From contig QNQO01000542.1 in NCBI GenBank assembly GCA_003290165.1, positions 372,001 through 436,000 on the forward strand: a stretch of 64,000 bases of DNA, given 5' to 3'. Below are positions 21,220-31,139 of this stretch, one piece after another (within the stretch, counting starts at the first letter, position 1; the number at the start of each line of letters is the position of its first letter). The DNA is from Berberis thunbergii. Its lineage: Eukaryota; Streptophyta; Magnoliopsida; Ranunculales; Berberidaceae. The translations under genes and the position numbers were made by a program. Under the pieces are notes generated by a model. It worked only from the letters and a program-made list of their open reading frames with translations. It was not told where the DNA came from and made no database searches.

Positions 21220-21480
21220 GCGAGTCTCTCTGCTGCTCGCAGGGGCAGATGCTGTGTGGTTTAGGCAGAGCTCTCTGCTGATCTGCTGTTGCTGTTCTGC
21301 TGATCTGCTGCTGCTGCTGATCCGCTGTTGCTGTTCTGCTGTTGCTGATGCGCGGTTGCTGCGCTGCGTGTTGATGCGACGGCTGCGGTGCTATTTTCTG
21401 CTGCTGCTGATGCGCGGCTTTGTTGCTGCTGGGATACATTGCAGTTGTTTTGTCGCAGCGTTGACATGCTGAGATGCGGC
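21220..21480 (+). repeat. CTG/CTGTTG-rich low-complexity stretch in the CACTA interior
   Basis: Dense runs of CTGCTG, GTTGCTG and GATCTGCTG, so all six frames are partly open. The proteins implied (poly-Gln/Ala on -, Leu/Cys-rich on +) look like composition artefacts. GC content is far above the neighbours. Confidence 0.6.
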
Positions 21481-22189
21481 GTCATGTGGTTGGCGCGTGT
21501 GTTCTCCGGTTGATTTAGTACTTCCTAACACCTGATTATTTATTTATTCTCTGTTTAGTTTTTCTTCATGGACCATAATCATCTGAGAAAATGCAAGATA
21601 CTAAGAATGTTATGCTATTTACAAAAGAAAAATTTAGCTCAATACTTGCAGACAAAGCCCAATTTAACAGAATAATTGACTTAGATTTACTTAACTTACG
21701 GCTTCGTGATCAATTCGCTTTTTCTCAAGACTTCAAAAATGTTAACACTTGAATGTAAAGCATTCAAACTGTCATTTTATTGAACTTGTACTTGGTCTGT
21801 AGTTCAATTCACAAGAGGTATGGCTAAATAATATGACAAGGGTGGGGGACAGTTTTGGTACAAGCATGAGTAATATTTTTACTGTTGAACTCCGAAAGGG
21901 TACTTTCTAATGAACTAGGCCATCTTTGGTTGTTGAAAACTATTTAGGAACTCTTTTGTAAATCTGTTGGTGAAATGTTGTTGTGTTATGTCAGATTGTC
22001 TGATTAACTATTGAAAATACTGATTGGTGGCTCATCATATTCAAGCAGTAATAAGAGGATCAAATAGTCAGGTTTTTGCATATAGAAATTTCCCTTTGAA
22101 CTAGCAACTCCCTTCTTTCAGCCATTATCTTCTTAAACCCCCTTTGGTTGTAATTTGGCTGATTCTTATTGGTTATTGATGCTGAACAG
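21481..22189 (+). other. CACTA interior, intron-like, no gene recognised
   Basis: T-rich DNA leading to the acceptor CTGAACAG at 22182-22189. The part near the acceptor is probably the native intron preceding the captured TGA exon. Confidence 0.4.
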
Positions 22190-22342
22190 GCAGACAGCCT
22201 TCGCCATATGACCTTGCAGCAGATGGCTAAAATCCTTACTACCCGGCAGGCAGCCAGAGGCTTGCTTGCCTTGGGGGACTACTTCCAGTGCCTTCGGACC
22301 CTAAGTTCAATCTGGTCTGCTCGTCCTCGTGAACCAACCTGA
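22190..22342 (+). pseudogene. Captured last exon of a TGA1/TGA4-like bZIP factor
   Basis: After the acceptor the frame reads ADSLRHMTLQQMAKILTT, RQAARGLLALGDYFQCL, RTLSSIWSARPREPT and TGA at 22340-22342. This is the C-terminal end of the DOG1-like domain of clade-I TGA factors (ILTTRQAARGLLALG-YFQRLRALSS...REPT). The native stop is kept and the frame is intact over 50 residues. The bZIP DNA-binding part is absent. Intact TGA1/4 factors act in defence and nitrate responses through interaction with NPR1-type proteins. Confidence 0.85.
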
Positions 22343-22538
22343 TAAAACTCAAAATGTACAAGTTTCACTGTCTTAAACAATAGGAATTATACCTCATCAG
22401 CAACGATGATGTTTTGAGCTTAAAGGAATTCTCTTGCATCTAGAATGCTGCGTAATCTGAGCTGCTGAATATTCTGAAGCCGTCTCTGATGAAGGAGACA
22501 GAGTTGTACATATGAATCTTTGTAGAAGAGGAAAAATC
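22343..22538 (+). other. Probable captured leader of the transporter gene
   Basis: After the TGA stop about 100 bases may be its 3' UTR. The part before ATG 22539 (purine-rich, GAAGGAGACAGAG) looks like a native 5' leader. Confidence 0.35.
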
Positions 22539-22647
22539 ATGGCAGGAGGAGCAGCTCCAGCACCCAAGCAGGATGAGTTGCAGCCGCATCCAGCCAAGGA
22601 TCAGCTGCCTAACATTGCTTATTGCATCACCAGACCACCTCCATGGC
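22539..22647 (+). pseudogene. Captured first exon of a nucleobase-ascorbate transporter (NAT)
   Basis: ATG 22539 starts MAGGAAPAPKQDELQPHP, then AKDQLPNIAYCITRPPPW. This is the characteristic N-terminus of plant NAT proteins (MAGGGAPAPK...QPHPPKDQLPNI-YCITSPPPWPEA). The frame runs to a donor C/GTGAG at 22648. All membrane segments of the carrier are missing. The intact family moves purines, pyrimidines or ascorbate across membranes. Confidence 0.85.
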
Positions 22648-23124
22648 GTGAGTTTTTTTTTTTTTTTTTTGTTGTAACATGGTTAATTGGTTTAGCTGTT
22701 AGCTGGAAATGGATCTGAATTCCACATCTTCAATTTGAGTTCTCTTTGGGAATTTGACAGTTACCAATCACAGATTTACAGCTCCAATTGTTTGCTTTCT
22801 AATTATTAGTCTATCTCAGATTGTATTATCTTTCCAATTATTGTTTACTTAAGTGAAACCTAATTGCCTATTTGGATGATCATCTCAATTTGTTGGTCTT
22901 CTTCTTTAGTAATTCTGGTCGTATTAATTCCACTTATTGATTATTCTCAAATGTGCATTTATTCTCAAAGTAAAATTAACACATTAAAAACATAATCTTC
23001 TCTTTATTATATGTTGTTTAACTTCAAAAATACTTCTAAAACAATTTTGACTCAATGACTCAAAGTCATTTGATAGGAAAAAAAAAAATTTAATTAATTA
23101 ATTAATTAATTATTAAAAAAAAAA
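22648..23124 (+). other. CACTA interior, intron-like
   Basis: AT-rich, no coding. A T18 run lies at about 22652-22669 and an (AATT/TTAA)n tract at 23085-23110, just before the right subterminal repeats. Confidence 0.5.
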
Positions 23125-23633
23125 AATTGCTACGGTTTTAAACCGTGGCTAACTATCACAACGGCTCAAAACCGTGGCTACCTTGCCACGGCTTAAAACC
23201 GTGGCTAAAGTTAGCCACGGTTTAAAACCGTTGCTACTTAATTAGGCACGGTTTAGAACCGTTGCTATTGTCCACACCTTATCACGGCTTCAAACCGTGG
23301 CTAATCTTGCCACGGCTAAAAACCGTTGTTATCTTCTTAGCCACGGTTTAAAACCGTTGCTAATATCTACACCTTGTCACGGCTTAAAACCGTGGCTATT
23401 TTTGCCACGGCTAAAAACCGTTGCTATTCTCCTTGCAACGGTTTAAAACCGTGGCTAAATGCTGAAAATCACCACCCCTACTCAAACATAAAACCGTTGC
23501 TAAACATTTTAGCAACGGTTTATAGCCGTTGCAACAAATTTCGCGACGCCTCTGTAGCCAACGGCTCTTAGCCGTGGCAATGGGTTACGCCCACGGTACA
23601 GAACCGTTGCTAAAAGGGGTTTTTGGTGTAGTG
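23125..23633 (+). repeat. Right subterminal repeats of the CACTA element
   Basis: Units AACCGTGGCTA / CCACGGTTTAAAACCG like those of the left end, about 25 copies, ending at TTTTTGGTGTAGTG. The regular short palindromic units recall a CRISPR array only superficially. Confidence 0.85.
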
Positions 23634-25536
23634 TTTACTTGCTTTTGAAGATATTGTTCTGAAAGGTTCGTTCGTCTTCTTCATGGCTCGAGAAAACTTT
23701 CTTGATGATGTTGTTCTAGCTAGGGCCTAGAGTTTTTTGAAGACAAACTATTGTCGGAGCTTGATCTTGCTGAAATCCGTACAAAGTTTGGAATTCCTGA
23801 AGACTTGTCGTTGTACCTTCTGATGGGCGAAAAAACGCCAATGTTGCCTTCGGCCGATTTCATCTGTTTATTTCGAAGGATGCTTCAAACTGGAGTGCGT
23901 TTGCCGATTTTGGACGTGATTTGGGAGTTCTTGGATTTCTTGGGGATTCCTCTGGCTCAGTTGAGACCCAACGGATACAGGAGCATTCTCATGATTCTGC
24001 TTAGTGTTAAGGAGGTTGGCGTTTGTGTGACCCCGTGGGTGATTCAATTGCTGACCGCTCCTTGACCGCAGAGCAATGCTGTTTGCAAGATGACCTCACC
24101 AAATTGCTTCGTTAACCTGCTGGATGATTTTAAGTTCTGACAGAAGTACTGCTTTCGGGCCCCTGCTGATTCGAAATATTTTCAATGCAAGGGTCGTCCG
24201 CTTGAGCGACAGTTCAGGCCGCTTCGTAAGTTCAACTCATTTCCTGTGACTTTGATGTGCTTGATAGCGGGTTGAGTGATTATTGTTTGTGTTCTCTTGC
24301 AGGAAAGTTTCCCACAACTCCCCTTATTTTAGAGGAGCAAACCACCATGGAGACATTCTGTGTCATGGCAAAAAAGGAGGCAATTGATATCATAAGAGTT
24401 TTCAATTTCGTCCGTAGTGGGATGTGAGACAATTGGCACGCCGCCCCCACTCTGTATCGAGAGTCGAACATTAAGATGGAAGATGAGGCCCCTTCCAGGG
24501 AGAAGAAGGCTGTTAGGGCCAAGACTCTCGTTCTGTCTGATGTGGAGGATCCATCTGAGACGCTTGCTTCCTTTGTGAGAAAAAAGTCTCACATTAGGAC
24601 TGGGTCGTCTTTGGCACGACCCGCTTTGGTGAGAAAGAAGTGCGAGTCCAATAGGCCTGTTGAGGTGGAGACTAATGTTTCTGGCTTGGAGAAAGATTAT
24701 CTGCGGTTGGCGGGAGTTGCTGACGGGTCAAACCTTAGTGACGTGCAGGTTGAGGCTTTGAATGACCGTTTGGTGCGGGTTTCAATGACAATTTCTGCTA
24801 GAGCTGATTCACGTGGGGCCGCTCCAATAGAGGGCTCTATTGAAGATTTGCCTGAGGTAGTGGAATCTGATCACCCCACCATTGACTCACCTGAAAGTGC
24901 ATGGTTGCTCATCGTCTCGTTCTAGGCCACAGCTAGAACCGTTGGAAGGTCCTTTGGATACTTCGGTCTCTCCTCTGCCTCCAGATCCTGTTTAGCTGTC
25001 TCACAATAAAGGACATTCTTGACAAGGGAAAATCCACGAAGGAGAGTCTGAGGACGGTGGCGACCGTAAAGGGCGTTGCTGGCATAGTTCTTGATCAGGG
25101 GAAGCTTCATCCTGATGCATGTATAAGTTTGTTCGCATCGAACTTGGTGAAGATGAGCTCACATGTCTGGCACCAAGAGGTGGATGTTAAGTATGCTTCG
25201 AGAAAGCATATAAGCAAGTGTCACAGCTGGTTGATGGACCACGCTCCAGAACGCGAGGAGGATACGCTGGAAGAGCGTGTGAACAAGGGTTTGAAGTATC
25301 TTATGCTGGGTGTGTCTCATATGAGCCACGCGGCCATTGCTGGGATGAAAGTAGAGGCGGCTCGTGAGAGAGTATATACTTTGGAGCGTGTCTTCTCGAA
25401 CGAGCAGACGTTGTATTCTGATGTGCTCCATGAAATTGAGCGGCTTAAGAATCAGACCAAAGAGATGCGATTGGATCAATCAACCGTGGTCGCTGAGGCT
25501 CAGAGGGCTCGCCTGGAGGACCTTGAGCGTAATCTA

Positions 25537-27046
25537 ACTGAGGCTAGGGATGGCAGTGGGGCGGATTTTCACGGATATCCGCCCCACCCAATCCGTTTGG
25601 GGCGGTTTTGGATATGGTTGAATGGGTTTTCGGGTGGTTTCGGATATCCAAAAAATATCCGTTCACTATTCGGGGCGGATACGGATTTGGCCATATCCGC
25701 CCCACGGATATCCGTTTAACTAACAAATTTACAAAAAAGCCCTTAGCCTATATAAAGTAATACCTTTTACTGTTTTTTCACAAATCAGTAATCACTCGCA
25801 ATTCGCAAATCACACCTCACCAAACGCTCCCCTCGCCCCTCACCCTCACCCTCTTGACTCTTCATTTCACATTCGCTCCCCTCACTCCCCCTCACCAAAC
25901 GCTCCTCCTCTCCCTCACCTCACCCTCACCCTCACCAACTCCTCTCCCTCTCACAGACACAGAGACAGAGAGCACAAGCTCTCGTCTCACTCTCAGTCTC
26001 AGAAGCGTCGCACTCGCCCTCCCTCACAGAGACAGACTGACAGAGAGCACAAGCGCGGCCGCGACTCGCGAGATCTGCCTCCATCGCTATCTGCCTGCCT
26101 CCCTCACGCTACTGCGTCAACCTCGAGAGGTCCCTCACACAGAGATCTGCCTCCATCACAGAGAGATCACCCTCTCACAGAGATCGCCCCTTCTCCTTCT
26201 TCAGATCTCCTTCTCCTCCTCCTCCTCCTTCTGATCTTCTGATCTGATCTTAGCAAAGATCTGATCAAATTTGATCTTGGATCTGATAAAATTTGATCTT
26301 GGATCTGATCTGAGATCTGATCCGAGATCAGATCAGAGATCTGATTTCAGATATCATCAGATCTGATGAGATCTCGACCTCAGATCTCGATCTCTCGACC
26401 TCAGATCTGATCTCGATCTCATCAGATCAGATCAGATCTCGATCTCATCAGATCAGATCAGATCTCGATCTCGATCTCATCAGATCAGATCAGATCTCGA
26501 TCTCGATCTCATCAGATCAGATCAGATCTCGATCTCATCAGATCAGATCAGATCATATCTGATTTTTTTTGGTAATTTGTAATTTTAGATCGAATTTGTA
26601 AATTTTAGATTTTTTTTTTTTGTAATTTGTTGTAATTAGAGATTCAGAATCAGATATCTAATTTTTTTTTAAATTTGTTTTAATTTGTTTATATTAGAAA
26701 TTCAGAATCAGATACTGATTTTTTTTTTAATTTGTTGTATGTTTTTTTGTTTTTTTAAATTTGTTGTATGTTTTTTTTAAATTTGTTAGTATGTTTTTTT
26801 TTTATATTTGTTGTATGTTTTTTTTATTTTTTTATATGATCGTAATACTGACTGTAGAAAGAAATTTTCATGCGAATATCGGGGCGGGGCGGATATCCGC
26901 AAATCCGTCTGGGGCGGGGGCGGTTTTGAAAAATAATACCAAACGGATATGCGGGGCGGATTTTAATCCCCGCAATTTTCAGCGGGGCGGGGATGGATTT
27001 GCTTATATCCGCCCCAATCCGCACCGTTGCCATCCAGGACTGAGGC
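25537..27046. mobile_element. hAT element (1494 bp), non-autonomous, 8-bp target duplication
   Basis: The element is 25545-27038. ACTGAGGC flanks it at 25537-25544 and 27039-27046. Ends are TAGGGATGGCAGTGGGG and, on -, CCTGGATGGCAACGGTG, the TAGGGATGGCA terminus common among plant hAT elements. Subterminal parts are dense in GGGGCGGATAT/ATATCCGCCCC. The core is a CT-rich block (25800-26230), a GATC-rich minisatellite (26235-26560) and T-rich DNA. No transposase. It splits the antisense ORF of the host retrotransposon. Confidence 0.87.
26235..26560 (+). repeat. GATC-rich minisatellite
   Basis: Units of about 26 bp (AGATCTCGATCTCATCAG plus ATCAGATC, some with an extra CGATCT) are repeated about five times at 26400-26555. 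They are preceded by looser AGATCTGATC words. GATC occurs every 5-10 bases. Confidence 0.75.
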
Positions 27047-27794
27047 GGTGTCCGAGAGGGACGAACTTAGGCAGGAGTTGAGCTGGCTCCGCCTAGAAGT
27101 CAAGGTTGCATAGGGAGCTGCGGCTAAGGTGCATTTTGAGATGCAGTCTTTTGTTGAAGAGAGGGTTTCAAAGGAAGTTGACTGGGCTGTTGAAAGGCAA
27201 CAGTTGGAATCCGATGTGGAGTTTTATGCTCGAGAAGCGAGGAAGGCCGAAGACCAACTCGAACTGGGATGGCATGAACTCAATGATGTGAAAAGCAGTT
27301 TGGCCACAGAGCAGTCTCAGGTCGATGTGCTAACTGGTAGGTTGGTGCTACTGGAGCGTGACCTTATTGATGCAAAGGTGTGAGAGGAAGTACTTCTCCA
27401 GGAACAAGGCAAATGTGAGTTTCGCTGGGTTGTTCATTGCCGGATGGAACTGTTGGCGTTGATGAAGGAGAAGCATCCGGAGTGGGATCATAGCCGTTAC
27501 AAGAAGATGTCATATGTGGACTTGTCTGTTACCTCTGAGTCGCCGGGCAAGGAGGACAGATCGATCCCTAACGTCCAGGTTGAAGAGCGTATAGATACAA
27601 TTTTTGCCCCTGTTCCTCTTAGGCTCAACTCTTCCGTTTTTGTACATTCTCCTGATTAGGAGCAAACTTTGTGTGCTTGTAAAATTTTTGTCTTGACTAT
27701 TAATGAAAACAATATTCTTCGTTTCATACTCGGCGTTTCTATTGCATGTTTTTCGTTTTGCCTTGTCGTCTTACTTTAGCATAGGCTGGTTGAC

Positions 27795-28430
27795 CTTGTT
27801 CCTGCTAACCTACACAAGTAACGCACGTGAACCACAAACCACCATGGGGTGGCCGATGGTGCTTCGATGCTAAGGTTAGATAGGGATCTAAGGAAAGTGT
27901 AATATTGTAACATGGAATTTGTAGCGTACCTTAGATTACCAACCTCATGTCTTATTTATAGTGCAATGAGTCCTGGTTCAACCAGGCCATCGTAGACGTA
28001 GTTTAGGAATCAAGATCTTCGTGGAGATCCATCTCTAATTAAGAGTCGTGTTGAAGGAAGGAAGTTCCCTGTTAGCTCTGCACTCTTAGATACGCAGGAG
28101 ATAGTTCCCAATCTAAGAGTAATTCGTAGAAGGGAGTTTCCCTATGTTGAAGATACTCTGGTGTTTGCTTCCTAGTTGGAAGCAAAAAATAGTTGTAGTT
28201 GCCCGTCCGAAGCTGATCCTCAAGATACTTGCCTAAAGAGGGCTTATGAGTGTTGAGGATGGTTGTGAGACGTGTGGACCTAGCATGATGTGAGAGCTCG
28301 GGTCCGCTTGGCGGACTGAAGTTGAGTGGGTTTAGATCCGCTTGGGCTAGATCTGTGTTGGGTCGATGCTTGGGCCTGTAGTTCCTCGAGATCATCATGA
28401 CATGTGTTCGGCTCAGGAGTGTGACCGTTT
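27795..28430 (-). repeat. Right (5') LTR of the nested retrotransposon, ends missing
   Basis: Matches 14423-15102 from about TTGACCTTGTTCCTGC to GTGACCGTTT. The outer TATGTATCATCA and the inner TGATGCAG ends are both absent, so boundaries are approximate and no target duplication can be tested. Confidence 0.7.
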
Positions 28431-28580
28431 CAAATGGGGCAGCTTTGCAAGGTTGTCGATGCTTAACTTCCAATTTTATAAGCATAATCTTCACATTTCA
28501 CCAAACAAATCTTTATTTTCTTTTTGTAATGATGATGAGAAGTTGTAGGTTCAACTCAAACCAATATATTGTACAACGAT

Positions 28581-29461
28581 CAGTGACGGAGCCATGATTT
28601 TTGTTGGGGGGATGTCATAATTAATTAAATATAATATAAAAATTAGTTACTTTAACATGAATTTTTTTTTTAACTTCTTGAATATCAATGACTTTTTGAT
28701 AAACAATCCAACTGATTTGCTTGGGTAACCAAGAATCTACAAGTGAATATAAATTTTAGTCTCATTAAAAACTTAGCTAGTGTTGTGGCTTGGGTTTGGC
28801 CAGGTGCATAACCTGCCAAGGTTGCATATAAAAGTAGAACACAACAAGCCATTACAGAGTTTTAAAGCAAGAACCAAATTATAGACCTCTAGCATAACAA
28901 GGAAAAAGAAACATTTGCATAAATGTTAGCCTTACGATTGAAGCTTTTAGGTCATGAAAAAATCAGAGTGGAAACACAACATAAGAGAAGGGTTTGAATC
29001 GTTGATTACTACTACATGAAGAAAAGGAAAAGGAGATTGGTTTGCTTACAATTTATTTGTGGAGGTTAACACACTGATTCATGAAGGCACCTGGAAGAAG
29101 AATAATAAGGTGCTTTAGACCCTGCTGAATCTTGTGAAGATGAGCTCAAATAACTCAATAGTTATAGATATTTGAAGATGATGCAATATGGGGTTTTCCC
29201 TCATCTTGTCCAATCGATGAAGTGTGAAGAAGAAACTGTGGATTTTGATTTTTTAGAGAGATTTAACCTCTATCTCTAACTCTGAAAGTAGAGTTTGAGT
29301 TTGATATGTACATGATTTAAAGGATGAAGTCCTAATTGAAGTGAAAAGTGAGATAGAGGGGCAAATAAATAAATAAATAAATAACTAATTGGGGGACAAA
29401 TAATTTTTTTTTCTTCTCAAAAGTCAGTAGGGGCAAGTGCCCCCACATGAATCCGTGCCTG
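28581..29461 (+). mobile_element. Non-autonomous hAT-like element, copy B (~881 bp)
   Basis: The left end is CAGTGACGGAGCCATGA; the right end on - is CAGGCACGGATTCATG. The first 90 bases match the right end (on -) of 11376-12311, and the other end matches as well (GTGGGGG, CAAGTG). The flanks ACAACGAT and CATGCATT are not a duplication, so the site has changed or the boundary is slightly off. Contains (AAAT)n at about 29368. No gene. Confidence 0.55.
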
Positions 29462-30726
29462 CATGCATTATTTTGTAACCCTTTTAGCGGCCTTGTTGAC
29501 ATGGCGATGAAAAAGGTTGTTTACAACAAAAAAGAACTAAACTCAAATTAAAATAAAGATGAACTAAACATTTATTTTATTAGTAAACATGATTGAGTCA
29601 ATATACATGTTAAATCATTTAATCGATATACATGTACAATAGATACCAACATATCTCTCAAAATTATGATTAAGATGCTTTCTCCTCATTCTATTTCATT
29701 ATTATTATGTTTTTAGCACATGTCTTTTAGTATTTTTCATACTTAAATTTACATGAGTTGGACATTTTTTACCCTTTATGATAAAGTTTAGTAACTCCAA
29801 ATTACCTTTTTGCGAATTTTTTTTTTATTTAGCTTATATGTAAGTATGTAACAATATGCAAGTGAATGAACAAAACCAAAAACAAACTTGCGTTAGTATG
29901 AGCAACACCCCCTAAATCAGGTACAAAATGCAGTCTTTATATTAAATTTCTCATGTTTAATTAATGAATGAGTGCAATTCATGCAAGCTTATAATTGCAT
30001 ATCATTTCATTCTTTTGGAATGAGTTTTTAATATAAAATCAAGTGAATGGATGGAAAAATAATCAATGACAATAATATTTAATTTTATAAAATTCAATGA
30101 GAAATTGGAGATAACCAAATGATAATTTTTGTCTTAAATTTAAATACAATGGTCGTGAAAAAAAAGACCAAGAATCAGGGAAAAAATAGCAAAAAAACAA
30201 AATTTTGTAACTTTTCATTGGATGACAAAGTCAAAATACAAAATAAATAAAATATGGATATGCCATTCTAATGGTCGGAGAAATATAGAGAGAAGACATA
30301 TAGACGAAATAACATTATGACATGTGATTCAAACTTAAATGCTTATTACAGTTAAAATAATATTTATTATAATAAAAACAACAACAATTCATAATTGTGT
30401 ATTACAATGTGTATAAAATAGTTTTGACCTAACATAGTACCATTGTACAGGTAGGTTCACTAAGGTTCAATATATAACTTTGCAATTGTGTTGAAAAATG
30501 GAACAAGTGTTCAATATATAACTTTGCAATTGTGTTGAAAAATGGAACAAGTCTTATGAGTTGTGAAGCTCCAAAGGTACCCAATAAATCATAGGTTATT
30601 GTTGTTATATTGGAATGTAATTGAAAATTTTCTTTGTTGTCAATTTACCTTATGAACTAGAATGAGTTTTTTTTTTTGGAAAGTGAGTTGGGGTTTTGAG
30701 GAGCCCCAAACCTTATAATAATAATA

Positions 30727-30761
<35 letters not shown>

Positions 30762-31139
30762 GATTACAATCGCTCAAATATTCACTCGTTACATCATCAA
30801 TAACAATTAATATAGAATTGCTTCAAAATCCAATGAAGAACCTAATTAGTTCTAATTCAATGGTCTCCTAGTTGGGAAGTAATCTTGCAAAGTAGTCTAC
30901 TACAGAAGTGGTTGCTTGGTGCATTTGTCATAACTTTGCTCTCTCACAAGCACCAATCAATCATTTAATCACCCTTATGACTTGATTCATAGATAATGTG
31001 AAGCTCAAGATGAAAGAGAAGTCAACATAAAGAACATGAAAGCAATGAACCCTGACAGATAAACCATTAAATGCTAGTTCTAAACTAACATCCATATAAG
31101 ATTCCAATAGACATCTGCATTCTATATATATTATCGTCA
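29462..31139. other. AT-rich intergenic DNA with short tandem repeats
   Basis: No gene. A 44-45 bp unit beginning TCAATATATAACTTTGC is present twice in tandem at about 30468-30553. A (TAA)n/(AAT)n microsatellite runs at about 30714-30762. Confidence 0.5.

Larger units (their letters stand above)
15297..23636 (+). mobile_element. Pack-CACTA: non-autonomous CACTA element (8334 bp) carrying host gene fragments
   Basis: The element is 15300-23633. The left end is CACTACACCAAAAGGG; the right end is TTTTTGGTGTAGTG, its exact inverse over 13 bases. TTT flanks both sides (15297-15299 and 23634-23636), the 3-bp duplication of the CACTA (En/Spm) superfamily. Both ends carry about 500 bp of subterminal repeats. 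No TNP2-type transposase or second protein is visible. Instead the 7.3-kb core holds exon-intron pieces of ORC4, a RADIALIS/DIVARICATA-type MYB, HSP60, a TGA1-like bZIP and a nucleobase-ascorbate transporter, all on + in this order, plus an R/D-rich segment. It must be moved by an autonomous relative elsewhere. Confidence 0.93.
23683..27659 (+). pseudogene. Antisense ORF of the LTR element ('putative gypsy type transposon' family), interrupted
   Basis: Starts MARENFLDDVVLARA at 23683, then a stop. In another segment (23751-24065) it reads FGIPEDLSLYLLMGE, GVRLPILDVIWEFLDFLG, then LAQLRPNGYRSIL. This is the layout of the plant domain named putative gypsy type transposon (PF04195-like: FGIP...LP..G, GLRLPL..F...LL..L.I.P.QL.PN.W). 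The frame continues with breaks at 24476-24925 and 25057-25544, is cut by the hAT element, and resumes at 27039-27659 with one internal TAG and one TGA. The C-terminal half is a long charged coiled coil (LERVFSNEQTLYSDV...; VDWAVERQQLESDVEF). Taking the hAT element and one copy of its duplication away restores the reading frame across the junction. Its sense relative to the LTRs is opposite. Confidence 0.65.
14423..28430 (-). mobile_element. Nested LTR retrotransposon (Ty3/gypsy-like, no gag-pol) with antisense ORF
   Basis: LTR copies in the same orientation lie at 14423-15102 (TGATGCAG...GTATCATCA) and about 27795-28430 (both extreme ends lost). A third copy (62548-63222) is attached to gag-protease on the - strand, so this element also reads on -: 5' LTR at the right, 3' LTR at the left. 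Immediately right of 15102 the - strand has the purine tract CTTGGGGAGTAGT, a fitting polypurine tract. The internal part carries no gag, RT or integrase, only a + strand (antisense) ORF at 23683-27659. A CACTA element (15300-23633) and a hAT element (25545-27038) are inserted inside. The assignment of both LTRs to one element is an inference from order, orientation and the absence of other internal material. Confidence 0.65.

Noticed and set aside
21140..21485. Gln/Ala-rich or Leu/Cys-rich proteins of about 100 aa
   Set aside because: By-products of CTG-type low complexity. No start context or splice support.
26235..26560. Bacterial-type (Dam site) origin region because of dense GATC
   Set aside because: It is a minisatellite inside a plant hAT element with its own target duplication. 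No bacterial gene lies near.
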